From the NCBI RefSeq assembly GCF_000298175.1, contig NZ_BAGZ01000017.1, forward strand, positions 124,001 through 188,000: DNA of 64,000 nt, written 5' to 3'. How positions within the stretch are numbered: position 1 is the first letter of the stretch; every line of letters starts with the position of its first letter. Shown here one piece after another: positions 25,675 to 34,973 of this stretch. Source of the DNA: Austwickia chelonae NBRC 105200 (lineage in GTDB: Bacteria; Actinomycetota; Actinomycetes; Actinomycetales; Dermatophilaceae). The position numbers were made by a program, and so were the translations under genes. The notes under the pieces are model-generated. The model was not told where the DNA came from. It did no database searches and was given only the letters and a program-made list of their open reading frames with translations.

Positions 25675-26649
25675 TCAGAGACGCTTCTTCTCGGTCACCG
25701 GGGTGACCGCGGCGTCACCGGCGAGCACCTGGAGGACGTTCTGCGCGGCCAGGTCGGCCATCGCGGTACGGGTCTCGACGGTGGCCGAGCCCAGGTGGGG
25801 GAGCAGCACCGCGTTCTCGCACTCCAGCAGGCCCGGGTGCACGGTCGGCTCGTCCTCGAAGACGTCCAGGCCGGCCCCGGCGATCTCCCCGGACTTCAGG
25901 GCTTCCACCAGCGCGGCCTCGTCGACGACCGGCCCGCGGGCGGAGTTCACCACGTACGCCGTCTTCTTCATCTTCTTCAGTGATTCGGCGTTGATGAGGT
26001 GCTTCGTGGAGTCCATCAGCGGGCAGTGCAGACTGACCACGTCGGAGACGGCGAGCAGCTCGTCCAGGTCGACCCTGCGCGCGCCCAGTTCGGCCGAGGT
26101 CGCCTCGTCCAGTTCGAAGGCGTCGGCGTAGACGACGTCCATGCCGAAGGCCTTCGCGCGACGGGCCATGGCCTGTCCGATCTGGCCCATGCCGACGATG
26201 CCGAGGATCTTGCCCTGCAGGCCCATGCCGAGCATGTAGAACATGCCCCACTGCCAGGGGGTGCCCGATCGGATGACCCGTTCGCCCTCACCGAAGCGGC
26301 GGGTGGCCATCAGCATGAGACCGAATGCGGTGTCGGCGGTGGTCTCGGTGAGCACCTTGGGGGTGTTCGTGGCGATGACGCCGTGGCCGTCGCAGGCGGG
26401 GACGTCGATGTTGTTGTACCCGACGGCGACATTGGCGACGATCTTCAGCTGGTCGCCGGCCGCGGCGAGGAGTTCTTCGTCGACCTTCTCGGTGAGCAGG
26501 GTGACGACGGCGTCGGCTCCGGCGACGCGGCGCAGCAGTTCTTCCCGACCGATGGTCTCTTCGGCGTCGTGGTAGTCGACGTCGTGCTGGGCGCGCAAGG
26601 CCTCGACGGCGGAGTCGGGGATGCGGTTGGCGATGAAGATCTTGCTCAC
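25675..26649 (-). CDS. D-isomer specific 2-hydroxyacid dehydrogenase (glyoxylate/hydroxypyruvate reductase type)
   Basis: 324 residues from the GTG at 26649, which overlaps the aminotransferase stop (GTGA). NAD(P) fold GIVGMGQIGQAMARRAKAFGMDVVYAD; catalytic Arg in VNSARGPVVDE, Glu in LDVFEDEPTVHP and His in VLLPHLGSATVETR. Length and sequence fit glyoxylate/hydroxypyruvate reductase or glycerate dehydrogenase. Coupling to an aminotransferase suggests that the keto acid produced by transamination is reduced to a D-2-hydroxy acid; the true substrate is not shown by the sequence. Confidence 0.9.
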   Translation of the reverse strand: MSKIFIANRIPDSAVEALRAQHDVDYHDAEETIGREELLRRVAGADAVVTLLTEKVDEELLAAAGDQLKIVANVAVGYNNIDVPACDGHGVIATNTPKVLTETTADTAFGLMLMATRRFGEGERVIRSGTPWQWGMFYMLGMGLQGKILGIVGMGQIGQAMARRAKAFGMDVVYADAFELDEATSAELGARRVDLDELLAVSDVVSLHCPLMDSTKHLINAESLKKMKKTAYVVNSARGPVVDEAALVEALKSGEIAGAGLDVFEDEPTVHPGLLECENAVLLPHLGSATVETRTAMADLAAQNVLQVLAGDAAVTPVTEKKRL

Positions 26650-27842
26650 TTGGATTCCACCCATTCCTTCAGCTTGCCGAGTCCTTCGGTGATGCGTTCC
26701 GCGGAGATGCCGGAGTAGGCGATGCGGATGAACTTGCGGTCCTCGCCGGGCAGGGGGCGTCCGAAGTGGTTACGGGTGCAGAAGGAGCATCCGGTGTTGT
26801 GCAGTGCCGCTTCGGCGAATTCGCCCAGGTCTTCGATGCCGACCCGTTGCATCGTCTCGGTGACATCCGGGAAGAGGTAGAAGGTGGACTCGGGCTTGGC
26901 CAGTTTCAGGCCGGGGATGGCGGTCAAGGCGTCGAAGGCGGCGTCGCGACGGCCTTCGAGGGTCTTCAGGATGGACTGGACCTCGCCCTGGTCGCCGGTG
27001 AGTCCGGCGAGCCCTGCGTACTGCACGAAGTGGGTGGTGCAGGATTCGTTGTTGGTGTTGAGGGTGCTGAAGTGTGCGGAGAGGGCGTCGGGCACGATCG
27101 CCGCGCCGAGCCGCCATCCGGTCATCGCGAACTTCTTGGAGAAGGTGTAGAGGATGACCGTGCGGTCCTTCATGCCGTCGAGGCTGGTGATGGACTTGCT
27201 CTTCCCCGAGTAACGGGTCTCGAAGTAGGCCTCGTCGGAGAGCACCCACAGGTCGTGTTCCTGGGCGAAGCGGGCGACCTCTTCACGTTCGGCGTCGGTG
27301 GATTCGGCGCTGATCGGGTTCTGCAGGTCGTTGTAGATGATCGCCTTCGTCTTCGGCGTCACCAGGGAGCGGATGCGGTCGAAGTCGAGTTTGAACCCGG
27401 ACTCGGTGGGGATGTAGCCGTAGGGCAGGCCCTTGCCGCCGAGGTATTCGATCTGGGATTCGTAGATCGGGAAGCCGGGGTTGGGGAAGAGCACCTCGTC
27501 GCCGGGGTTCATGACGACCTGGAGGAACTTGGTGATGACCGGCTTGCCACCGGGCTGCACGATGACGTTGTCGGTGGAGTAGTCGGTGCCGCGCAGGGAG
27601 TTGATGTCAGCGGCGAGTGCTTCGCGCAGCTGGGGGATACCCGCTCCCGGGCAGTAGCCGGTCTTGCCGTCGGCGATGGCCTTGTTCATGGCTTCGACGA
27701 TGTTCGCCGGGGTTGCCAGGTCGATGTCACCGAGGTGGAAGGGGTAGACGGTGTTTCCGCGTGCGGCCCAGTCCGCCGCCGTCGCAGAGACTGCGAAGGC
27801 TGTTTCGGTGCCGAGGTCCTGCAACCGCTGTGCAAGCGCCAT
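26646..27842 (-). CDS. Class I/II pyridoxal-phosphate aminotransferase
   Basis: 398 residues from the ATG at 27842, chosen because AAAGGAG lies eight bases upstream. Fold type I features: YCPGAGIPQLREALA, PGGKPVITKFLQVVMNPGDEVLFPNPGFPIYES, a NPxS-type cofactor loop (DLQNPISAEST), DEAYFETRYSG, and TFSKKFAMTGWRLGAAI containing the PLP lysine. The usual NPHNPTG is replaced by NDLQNPIS. First gene of a two-gene operon with a 2-hydroxyacid dehydrogenase. The amino acid substrate cannot be told. Confidence 0.92.
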   Translation of the reverse strand: MALAQRLQDLGTETAFAVSATAADWAARGNTVYPFHLGDIDLATPANIVEAMNKAIADGKTGYCPGAGIPQLREALAADINSLRGTDYSTDNVIVQPGGKPVITKFLQVVMNPGDEVLFPNPGFPIYESQIEYLGGKGLPYGYIPTESGFKLDFDRIRSLVTPKTKAIIYNDLQNPISAESTDAEREEVARFAQEHDLWVLSDEAYFETRYSGKSKSITSLDGMKDRTVILYTFSKKFAMTGWRLGAAIVPDALSAHFSTLNTNNESCTTHFVQYAGLAGLTGDQGEVQSILKTLEGRRDAAFDALTAIPGLKLAKPESTFYLFPDVTETMQRVGIEDLGEFAEAALHNTGCSFCTRNHFGRPLPGEDRKFIRIAYSGISAERITEGLGKLKEWVESK

Positions 27843-28118
27843 GGTCGGGGCTCCTTTCATCACAACAAGGTTAATTTCGTCCAAGGTTCACGGAGGGTCG
27901 CTCCGAAAAATCAGGAGTCCGACTCGTCGAACGGTCGCAGGGATCCCACCGGCAACGGACTGCCGTACCCGATGGGTCGCCTGAGCCGCACGCTACGCCC
28001 GCTCCCGACCCGCCCGCAGGCGAATGTCGAGAAGGGGTTGAGAGACCCGTACTCGCAACATATCTCAAGGGGTGAAATCCGCAGCCCCCGCCCGGGGATA
28101 TGTCCTGGACGGCAGGGG

Positions 28119-28961
28119 TCACCGTTCGGGGAGCAGCCGGGTGCACTGCATCGTCAGATAGGCGATTTCCTCTCCGGCCAAGGGAGTTCCCCGATGGCCG
28201 GCGACGAGCCCGGCGACTTCCTTCGCCACCCGGTACGACCGGGGGTAGGACGCTCGGAGGATCGTCTCGACCGTCTCGACCGGTGACCGGGGGACATCCT
28301 CGGGAGAATGCGCCCCATGATCCAGCAGGAAACGCACGTGTGCGGCGAAACGCCGCCATTCGGTGCGTTCCTCGCCGCGGTGCAAGGACTGCGCCCGCAC
28401 CCGGTCGAGGCAAGAGCTCACCATCTCGGCCCGGGCCAGGGTGTGGGACAGGTTCCCTCCGCCCTGCCGGGCGTTCACCAGGTAGAGGGCCACCGGGGCG
28501 GCCTCGTCGTCGCCCAGGTGGACTTCGGTGCGGGTGCTGATCGAACCGACCAGAACCCGGGCGAAGGCCATGTCACGGGGGTGCATCAGGTCGACGTCGG
28601 CGGCGAGCGACCGGTTCACCGTCATCCCTTGTCGTGCCCGCCGTAACGCGGAGGCCACGTGGTCGGTGAAGGGCACGGCGATCCGTCGGGCGACCGAGGC
28701 GCCGTAGTCGGCGGTGACCTTCTCCAGAGCGGCGACGGCCACGGCGACATCGGCCCGGGCGAGATGGGGGAGAAGCGCCGAGAGCCGGTCGGCGGGGTCT
28801 TCACGGCTGGGGATGAAGGTGCGTTGTACCCGGGTGGGGTCGACCGGGTCCTCGGCTTTCACCCGGAAGCCGATGCCCTTTCCCAGGGCGATGCGTTCCT
28901 GCCCGGCGGCATCCACACAGACCACGGCGTTGTGATTCAGGGCCTTGACGGCGATGAGCAC
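28119..28961 (-). CDS. BglG/LicT-family PRD transcriptional antiterminator
   Basis: 280 residues. The RNA-binding CAT domain is at the N-terminus (MLIAVKALNHNAVVCVDAAGQERIALGKGIGFRVKAEDPVD, with the diagnostic GKGIGF). Two PTS regulation domains follow (about 70-170 and 175-280), with conserved histidines in LPHLARADVAVA, HPRDMAFARV and LDHGAHSPED. Such proteins prevent termination at RAT sites in PTS operons and are controlled by phosphorylation from EIIB and HPr. No PTS gene or obvious RAT hairpin is in the window, so its target lies elsewhere. Confidence 0.9.
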   Translation of the reverse strand: MLIAVKALNHNAVVCVDAAGQERIALGKGIGFRVKAEDPVDPTRVQRTFIPSREDPADRLSALLPHLARADVAVAVAALEKVTADYGASVARRIAVPFTDHVASALRRARQGMTVNRSLAADVDLMHPRDMAFARVLVGSISTRTEVHLGDDEAAPVALYLVNARQGGGNLSHTLARAEMVSSCLDRVRAQSLHRGEERTEWRRFAAHVRFLLDHGAHSPEDVPRSPVETVETILRASYPRSYRVAKEVAGLVAGHRGTPLAGEEIAYLTMQCTRLLPER

Positions 28962-29167
28962 AGTCCGACCTCCACCTCGGGGACCGACGGCCTCGGCGCA
29001 GGAACAGCTTTCGTCGGAGCCGCCTCGACCTCAGGGAGGATCCCACAGAAGGTGCCTCTGCGCGGGCAGATGAGGACAACCTGTGTGTGGGCAGATAAAT
29101 AGCCGCTGTCCTGATGGCGAATCGGACAGCGGCCAAAGGGTTGACAAAGGACAGGTTGAACGAGGGG

Positions 29168-29932
29168 TTATTGCGGGTTGGGGAGCTTGCACGCGAAGGT
29201 CAGCACACGGTCACGTGACTGGGTCACGTGGTCGCCGACCGTCCGTTCCACGTCGGCCAGGGTGCCTTCGAGGAATGCTTTCTGGATCGCGTCGTGCTCT
29301 TCCAACGCTGCAGCAGCGGACACCGCGTCGACGGTGATGATCTGTTGCAAGCGGAGGAAGCTCGTCCGTAGTCGGGCGAAGATCTCCTTGAGATATCGGT
29401 TCTCGCAATGGTTTGCGATCGAGTGGTGGAAACTCCAATCAGACTCGTAGAAGCGGTGCAGACTTGCGGCGTATGCCGAAGCGGACTGCTCGTCCGATGT
29501 GCCTTCCAGTTCATCCACCAGCCGTACGTGCTCGGGGCGGTTTTCCGCGAGCGCGCAGGCGACGATCTCCCTCTTGTCGTAGGCGCGAGTGGCGGCGGCG
29601 AGCTCGATGACCAGGCGGACATCGAAGAGCTCTTTCACCTGCGTGGCGTCTACGGGTGGTGCCACCCGATATCCACGCATCGCTGACCTTTCGACCAAGG
29701 AGGTCGCTTCCAATCGCACCAGGGCCTCCCGGACAGGGGTTGGCGAGACACCGAGGCGCGTGGCCAAGGCGTCGATCCCCAAGGGAGAACCTGGTGTGAC
29801 TTCGCCGCTGAGCAGCATGTGGAGGACGGCGTCGTAGACCTCGTCCTGGAGGGCGCGACGTACGACCGGGGTCCGGTTTCCGGCGTGCGTACTGGCCTGT
29901 TGCATGACGTCATCGTAGGCGTCTTCTGGCAT
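29168..29932 (-). CDS. GntR-family regulator, FadR/FCD subfamily
   Basis: 254 residues. Winged HTH: ALQDEVYDAVLHMLLSGEVTPGSPLGIDALATRLGVSPTPVREALVRLEATSLVERSAMRGYRVAP. The FCD ligand domain follows, with metal-site residues in DVRLVIELAAATRAY, FHHSIANHCENRYLKEI and EEHDAIQKAFLEG. It responds to a small carboxylate in related proteins. It lies 31 bases downstream of the nitrilase gene, with an inverted repeat in the gap. There is no clear ribosome binding site before the ATG at 29932; an ATG at 29905 is the alternative. Confidence 0.9.
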   Translation of the reverse strand: MPEDAYDDVMQQASTHAGNRTPVVRRALQDEVYDAVLHMLLSGEVTPGSPLGIDALATRLGVSPTPVREALVRLEATSLVERSAMRGYRVAPPVDATQVKELFDVRLVIELAAATRAYDKREIVACALAENRPEHVRLVDELEGTSDEQSASAYAASLHRFYESDWSFHHSIANHCENRYLKEIFARLRTSFLRLQQIITVDAVSAAAALEEHDAIQKAFLEGTLADVERTVGDHVTQSRDRVLTFACKLPNPQ

Positions 29933-29942
29933 TTTTATCGGA

Positions 29943-29958
29943 CAGGTCTTCCGACCTG
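29943..29958. repeat. Short inverted repeat between the nitrilase and GntR genes
   Basis: CAGGTC-TTCC-GACCTG, perfect 6-bp arms, in the 31-base gap. It could be the GntR operator or a weak terminator/attenuator between the two genes. Confidence 0.4.
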
Positions 29959-29963
29959 GACAG

Positions 29964-30740
29964 TTACAGTGTTTTCAGTTGCTTGCGGGTGTCGTGGACG
30001 GTGTGTGGAGCCACTTCTGCAAGCAGGAGCGACGGGGTGTGGGAGAGGCGCGCGCGGACCACGCCGAGGGGGTCGCTGAGCGCGGACCGTCCGATGCCCC
30101 GGGGAGCGCGTCCGGACGGCGGCTGCCAGGCCATGTCGCAGGCCAACAGGTAGCTCTGGGCGTCCATGGCGCGGGCGCGGACGAGCAGGTCCCACTGTTC
30201 GGCCTTGCCGGGGCCGTCACCCCAGCAGGCGGGGACGACGACCAGTTCGCTCCCGGCCCGTCCCAGCTCGATGAACTGGGTGGCGAAACGGAGGTCGAAG
30301 CAGGTGGCCAGGCCTACGGTGATCCCGGCGACCTGGGTGGTGACCAGGTGGTCGCCGGGAGCGACCGTGTCCGATTCGCGGCTGCCGAAGGCGTCGTACA
30401 GGTGGATCTTGTCGTAGGAGCATTCCCCGTCCGGGCCGGTCAGCAGGAGGGTGTTGTGCACCCGTCCGTCGGTGGCCGGGGTGAACATGCCGACGACGAC
30501 GGTGATCCGGTGACGCTCTGCTGCCCGGCGCACTCCGTCGGCGAACGGCCCGTCGAGTGGTTCGGCGACGGCGGACAGGTCGTTGCCGAAGGCCGCCATG
30601 GTGGCTTCGGGGAAGACCACGATCCGGGCTCCGGCGTCGGCGGCTCGTCCTGCCTGTTCGGTGACGGTCGACAGGTTCTCGGTGGGGTCGTCGCCGGCGT
30701 GGATCTGTGCGGCGGCGACGGTCACCGTGGATGGGGTCAT
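29964..30740 (-). CDS. Carbon-nitrogen hydrolase (nitrilase superfamily amidase)
   Basis: 258 residues. The catalytic triad is visible: Glu in IVVFPEATMAAFG, Lys in GECSYDKIHLYDAFG and Cys in VGLATCFDLRF. Length and sequence are close to omega-amidase or deaminated-glutathione amidase-like enzymes (Nit branch), which hydrolyse amides of small keto acids. The gene is followed by a GntR regulator gene. GGAGGAAGACCG precedes the ATG. Confidence 0.92.
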   Translation of the reverse strand: MTPSTVTVAAAQIHAGDDPTENLSTVTEQAGRAADAGARIVVFPEATMAAFGNDLSAVAEPLDGPFADGVRRAAERHRITVVVGMFTPATDGRVHNTLLLTGPDGECSYDKIHLYDAFGSRESDTVAPGDHLVTTQVAGITVGLATCFDLRFATQFIELGRAGSELVVVPACWGDGPGKAEQWDLLVRARAMDAQSYLLACDMAWQPPSGRAPRGIGRSALSDPLGVVRARLSHTPSLLLAEVAPHTVHDTRKQLKTL

Positions 30741-30824
30741 CGGTCTTCCTCCTGGGGGTACGGGTCCGGCCCGGCTGCAGGGAACCCGGTGGGATTCGCC
30801 GCGGCCGGGCCGGAGGGGGCGTGC

Positions 30825-32288
30825 TCAGTGGGTGGACTCGCCGGCGACCTCGCTGCGGTCACCGGACCACAGGATGTGGAAGTCGCCCTCGGTGTCGACG
30901 CGACGGTAGGTGTGCGCGCCGAAGTAGTCCCTCAGCCCCTGGGTGAGTGCGGCGTTCAACCGGGGGGATCGGGCCTGGTCGTAGTAGGACAGGGCGGCGG
31001 AGAACCCGGGGACGGGCACTCCGGCGAGCACGGCCCGGGAGACGACCCGGCGCCAGGCCTGCTGGCAGCGGGCCAGTTCGCTCCGGATCGACGGTGCCTC
31101 GAGGAGGGTGACCAGGTTGCCGGCGGCGTACTCGCTGCGGATGCGTTCGAGGAGTTCGGCGCGGATGATGCATCCGGCCCGCCAGATCTTCGCGACCTCG
31201 GCGACGTCGATGTCCCAGCCGTACTGCTGGCCGGCGGTGCGGATCTCGTCCAGCCCCTGGGCGTAGGCGACGACCTTGCTGGCCCACAGGGCGTCCCGGA
31301 TGTCCTCGACGAAGGCCTGACGGTCCTCGAGGTCCGCCATGACCCCTTCAGGGCCCTCCAGGGCCTGCTGGGCGGCCGCACGCAGCTCGGGGTGGCTGGA
31401 GATGGCCCGGGCGAAGACGGCCTCGGAGATGGCGTTCACGGGCACCCCGAGGGCGAGCGCCGACTGCACGGTCCAGGTGCCGGTGCCCTTCATCCCCGCC
31501 TGGTCGACGATGACCTCGACCAGGGGCTGCCCGGTCAGGGCGTCCCGCTGGCGCAGCACGTCCGAGGTGATCTCGATGAGATAGGAGTCCAGGTCGCCGG
31601 TGTTCCAGGTGGCGAAGGTGTCGGCCATCTCCTCGTGGGACAGACCGGCCGCTTTGAGCAGGGTGTACGCCTCGCCGATGAACTGCATGTCGGCGTACTC
31701 GATGCCGTTGTGGATCATCTTCACGAAATGGCCGGCCCCGTCGGTGCCGATGTACGTGCAGCAGGGGTCGTCGCCGACATGGGCGGAGATGCTCTCCAGG
31801 ATCGGGCCGAGGGCCTGGTAGGACTCGGGGGATCCGCCGGGCATGATCGAGGGCCCTTCGAGGGCGCCCACCTCGCCGCCGGAGATCCCGGCGCCGACGA
31901 AGTGCAGGCCGAGGGCGCGCAGTTTGGCCTCCCGGCGTCGGGTGTCCTCGTAGTGGGCATTGCCGCCGTCGACGACGATGTCGCCCTGTTCCAGCAGCGG
32001 GATGAGCTCGTCGATGACGGCGTCGGTGCCCCGCCCGGCCTGGACCATGATCACCATCCGGCGGGGGCGTTCCAGGCTGGCCACGAAGTCGGCGAGTCGC
32101 TCGGAGGCCAGGAAGGTGCCCTCGGTGCCGTAGGTGTCGATCACCTGCTGGGTCTTCGCCGTGGTGCGGTTGTAGACGGCGACCCGGTATCCCTTCCGGG
32201 CCATGTTGCGGGCCAGGCTGCTGCCCATGACCGCCATGCCGATCACGCCGACCTGGGCGCTGCCGGGGGTGGGGATCTCCATGGTCAT
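30825..32288 (-). CDS. gnd: 6-phosphogluconate dehydrogenase, decarboxylating
   Basis: 487 residues from the ATG at 32288, preceded by GAAGGAG five bases away. NADP fold AQVGVIGMAVMGSSLARNMARKGYRVAVYNRTT; GDIVVDGGNAHYEDTRRRE; substrate signature FVGAGISGGEVGALEGPSIMPGG; GHFVKMIHNGIEYADMQFIGEAY with the catalytic Lys; C-terminal RRVDTEGDFHILW. Converts 6-phosphogluconate to ribulose 5-phosphate in the oxidative pentose phosphate pathway. Full length (family about 470-490). It appears to be transcribed alone. Confidence 0.97.
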   Translation of the reverse strand: MTMEIPTPGSAQVGVIGMAVMGSSLARNMARKGYRVAVYNRTTAKTQQVIDTYGTEGTFLASERLADFVASLERPRRMVIMVQAGRGTDAVIDELIPLLEQGDIVVDGGNAHYEDTRRREAKLRALGLHFVGAGISGGEVGALEGPSIMPGGSPESYQALGPILESISAHVGDDPCCTYIGTDGAGHFVKMIHNGIEYADMQFIGEAYTLLKAAGLSHEEMADTFATWNTGDLDSYLIEITSDVLRQRDALTGQPLVEVIVDQAGMKGTGTWTVQSALALGVPVNAISEAVFARAISSHPELRAAAQQALEGPEGVMADLEDRQAFVEDIRDALWASKVVAYAQGLDEIRTAGQQYGWDIDVAEVAKIWRAGCIIRAELLERIRSEYAAGNLVTLLEAPSIRSELARCQQAWRRVVSRAVLAGVPVPGFSAALSYYDQARSPRLNAALTQGLRDYFGAHTYRRVDTEGDFHILWSGDRSEVAGESTH

Positions 32289-32467
32289 TCGAACTCCTTC
32301 GCGTGGGGACAACACGTCCATCCTCCCCCCGGGAGCGGCTGATCGTGAACGCGAGGAGGAAGTGTGCAGGGATGCCGGCAGGATCACGCCGGGACATCCG
32401 AGGTCGGAGCGGTCGGGTCCTGTCCCGGTGAGCTCATCCCGACGCCGACCCGGCCGATACGGACCGT

Positions 32468-33244
32468 ATGACCCTGTCTCGCAGGCCCGGTCGGCGTGTC
32501 CGACCCGGCGGTGCCGTCCGTTCCTTCCCGACGGTCCTCCTCGCGGGCCTGGTGTCCGTGTTCGTCCTGTTCGTGGGTTGCCTGCCGGTCCAGGCCCGGG
32601 TCGGTGGCGGCGATCGTCCCGACCCTTCGACGGCCTACTCCTCGGAGCAGCCGCGGACGCTGGACGGCTTGGGCAGTCCGCTCCCGGTGCGTGACACCGG
32701 TCGGGCCCGGCAGCTGGTCGTCGTCCGTGCGGACTGTCGTACCTGCACCTCGGCGACCCTTCAGGCCTGGGAGGTGATCGCTCCCGGGCGGGGGATGCCG
32801 GTGACCCCGCCGGTGCGGGCGAAGGTCGGCGAGCGCGGGGTGGGTGCCGCCTACGAGAACTCCCGGACGACTCCGCTGGGCACCTACGCCCTGACCGAGG
32901 CCTTCGGCAGACAGCCCGATCCGGGGACCCGGATGCCCTATTTCGTGGCCGGGCCGTACGACTACTGGGATGACGACTCGGGGTCGCCGACCTACAACCT
33001 GCACGTCCGTAGTCCGTGGCGTCCGGCGGGGGAGAGCCTGGGCGGCGCCGGCGCGGTCTACGACTACGCGGTGGTGATGGGGGTCAACCCGGACCGGAGG
33101 CCTTACGGCGGGAGCGGCTTCTTCCTGCATGTGACCGACGGACGTCCCACGTTGGGATGTGTGGCGATCGACGCGCCGGCCCTGGTGCAGATCCTGCGTT
33201 GGCTGTCGCCGTCCGCTCATCCGCAGATCGTCGTCACCTTGTGA
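32468..33244 (+). CDS. Exported L,D-transpeptidase (YkuD domain)
   Basis: 258 residues. The signal segment SFPTVLLAGLVSVFVLFVGCLPVQA could be a lipobox (FVGC) or a cleaved signal. The YkuD core is near the C-terminus: GSGFFLHVTDGRPTLGCVAIDAPALVQILRWL, with the His and the nucleophile Cys of the HxxxxxxxxGC motif. It would form 3-3 cross-links in peptidoglycan or attach proteins to it. The middle part (TPLGTYALTEAFGRQPDPGTRMPYF) matches the substrate-entry region of the family. It appears monocistronic, with a promoter close to the ATG. Confidence 0.88.
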   Translation: MTLSRRPGRRVRPGGAVRSFPTVLLAGLVSVFVLFVGCLPVQARVGGGDRPDPSTAYSSEQPRTLDGLGSPLPVRDTGRARQLVVVRADCRTCTSATLQAWEVIAPGRGMPVTPPVRAKVGERGVGAAYENSRTTPLGTYALTEAFGRQPDPGTRMPYFVAGPYDYWDDDSGSPTYNLHVRSPWRPAGESLGGAGAVYDYAVVMGVNPDRRPYGGSGFFLHVTDGRPTLGCVAIDAPALVQILRWLSPSAHPQIVVTL

Positions 33245-33413
33245 CCGGGGGGCGGGAGCGGCCTGTTAACCGGGCGGTGTCGAGGGGCACAGAGACTTTG
33301 GTCCTGAGGCTCTGAGCTGCTGTTTCAGCGTGGATTCAGTTGGGCCGCAGTCACGGTCCAGTTAAGCGGGGGGCGGGGTGTGACGCCTCGTGGACACGGG
33401 GAGAATGGCGTCC

Positions 33414-34826
33414 GTGACTGCCTGGTGGACTCTTATCCCGTTCGCTCTGATGCTCGCAGCCATTGCCGTGTGTCCGCTCCTACCGGCCACCGCGCATCGC
33501 TGGGAGGATTGGCGATTTCAGCTGGCCATCGCCCTGGGACTGGGCGTGCCGGTGGCCGCATGGCTGGTCGCCTCCGGCGAGGCCGAATCCGTGGGACACG
33601 CGGGTCTGGAATATTTCCAGTTCATCGCCCTGCTGTTCAGCCTGTACACCGTGTCCGGCGGGATCTACCTCTCCGGTGACATCCACGCCAACCCCCGGAA
33701 CAACACCATCTTCCTGGCGCTCGGTGGTGCCATCGCCTCGGTGATCGGGACGACGGGCGCAGCGATGCTGTTGATCCGTCCGCTGCTGAACACCAACGCC
33801 GAACGCAAACTGCGGGTGCACACGGTGGTCTTCGCGATCTTCGTCGTGGCGAACTGCGGTGGTCTGCTCACCCCGTTGGGTGACCCGCCGCTCTTCCTGG
33901 GCATGCTGCGTGGGGTCCCCTTCACCTGGACCTTCGGGCTCTTCCCGGAGTGGCTGTTCACCAACGGCCTGCTGCTGCTCACCTACTACGCCCTCGACCG
34001 CCGCCTGTACGGCGAGGAGGCCCCCGAGGACATCTACCGGGATGACACCAATGTGAAGCCGCTGGGTCTGCACGGGCACATCAACATCGTCTTCCTCGCC
34101 GTGATCGTGCTCTCCGTGGCCCTGATGCCCTCGGTCGACCTGCACGCCATCGAGGAGGGGCACGCGCAGCTGACCTCCTTCGTGCCCTGGCGTGAGCTGG
34201 TCATGCTGGGTGTCGCGGGTGCGTCCTTCCTGTGGAGCGACCGTGAGGCACGTTTCGTGCACAATGCGTTCACCTGGGGGCCGATCGTGGAGGTCGGGGT
34301 GCTCTTCATCGGGATCTTCCTGACGATGATCCCGGCCCTGCACTACCTGGCGGCGATCGCTCCGTCGCTGCCGTTGAACCAGGTCAGTTTCTTCGCCTTC
34401 ACCGGTGTGCTCTCCTCGGTGCTCGACAATGCGCCCACCTATGCCACCTTCTTCGAGATGGCGGCGACCTTGCCGGGTGAGCCCAGGATCGCCGGGGTGC
34501 CGGAGGTCTACCTGGTCGCGATCAGCCTGGGTGCGGTGATGTGCGGTGCGATGACGTACATCGGGAACGGCCCGAACTTCATGGTCAAGTCGGTGGCGGA
34601 GTCGGCCGGGGTGAAGATGCCCAGCTTCGGCGGTTATGTCGTCTGGTCGATGCGCTACCTGGCTCCGATCCTGGTCGCCATGATGTTGGTCTTCGTGGCT
34701 CCGGGCCTGTGGCCGCGGATCGCCGGGATCGCGCTGGCCGTGTTGATCGTGGGGCGGGCCCTGCTGGTGATCCACCGGGCCGAACCGGTGAAGCACCTGG
34801 AGTCGGTGGCCAAAGCGGCCGACTGA
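33414..34826 (+). CDS. Sodium:proton antiporter (NhaD/CitM ion transporter superfamily)
   Basis: 470 residues with about 12 membrane segments. Signature segments are VVANCGGLLTPLGDPPLFLGMLRGVPF, GVLSSVLDNAPTYATFFEMA and GAVMCGAMTYIGNGPNFMVKSVAE, which resemble the DAP and NGPN ion-binding loops of NhaD-type antiporters. The GTG at 33414 was chosen for the GGGGAGA nine bases upstream; in-frame starts at 33390 (GTG) and 33405 (ATG) would add eight or three residues. It probably exports Na+ for pH and salt homeostasis. Confidence 0.88.
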   Translation: MTAWWTLIPFALMLAAIAVCPLLPATAHRWEDWRFQLAIALGLGVPVAAWLVASGEAESVGHAGLEYFQFIALLFSLYTVSGGIYLSGDIHANPRNNTIFLALGGAIASVIGTTGAAMLLIRPLLNTNAERKLRVHTVVFAIFVVANCGGLLTPLGDPPLFLGMLRGVPFTWTFGLFPEWLFTNGLLLLTYYALDRRLYGEEAPEDIYRDDTNVKPLGLHGHINIVFLAVIVLSVALMPSVDLHAIEEGHAQLTSFVPWRELVMLGVAGASFLWSDREARFVHNAFTWGPIVEVGVLFIGIFLTMIPALHYLAAIAPSLPLNQVSFFAFTGVLSSVLDNAPTYATFFEMAATLPGEPRIAGVPEVYLVAISLGAVMCGAMTYIGNGPNFMVKSVAESAGVKMPSFGGYVVWSMRYLAPILVAMMLVFVAPGLWPRIAGIALAVLIVGRALLVIHRAEPVKHLESVAKAAD

Positions 34827-34973
34827 GGTGGCGCCCCCTGCCGGGTGCTATAGGGGATCATGGTCCTAGGGGTATGCCGTGCAGCGGGTTTCGGTGTCCC
34901 TGTCATCGGAGGGCTGTGTCGGCTCCGGTGAGACGACGCCCGCTCTGTTCGTCCGTGAGGACGGGAGGAAACC

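Noticed and set aside
29979-32342. 787-residue plus-strand frame antisense to the nitrilase and gnd genes
   Set aside because: Gly/Asp/Val-rich low-complexity shadow, the usual by-product of high third-position GC; both sense genes carry complete catalytic motifs.
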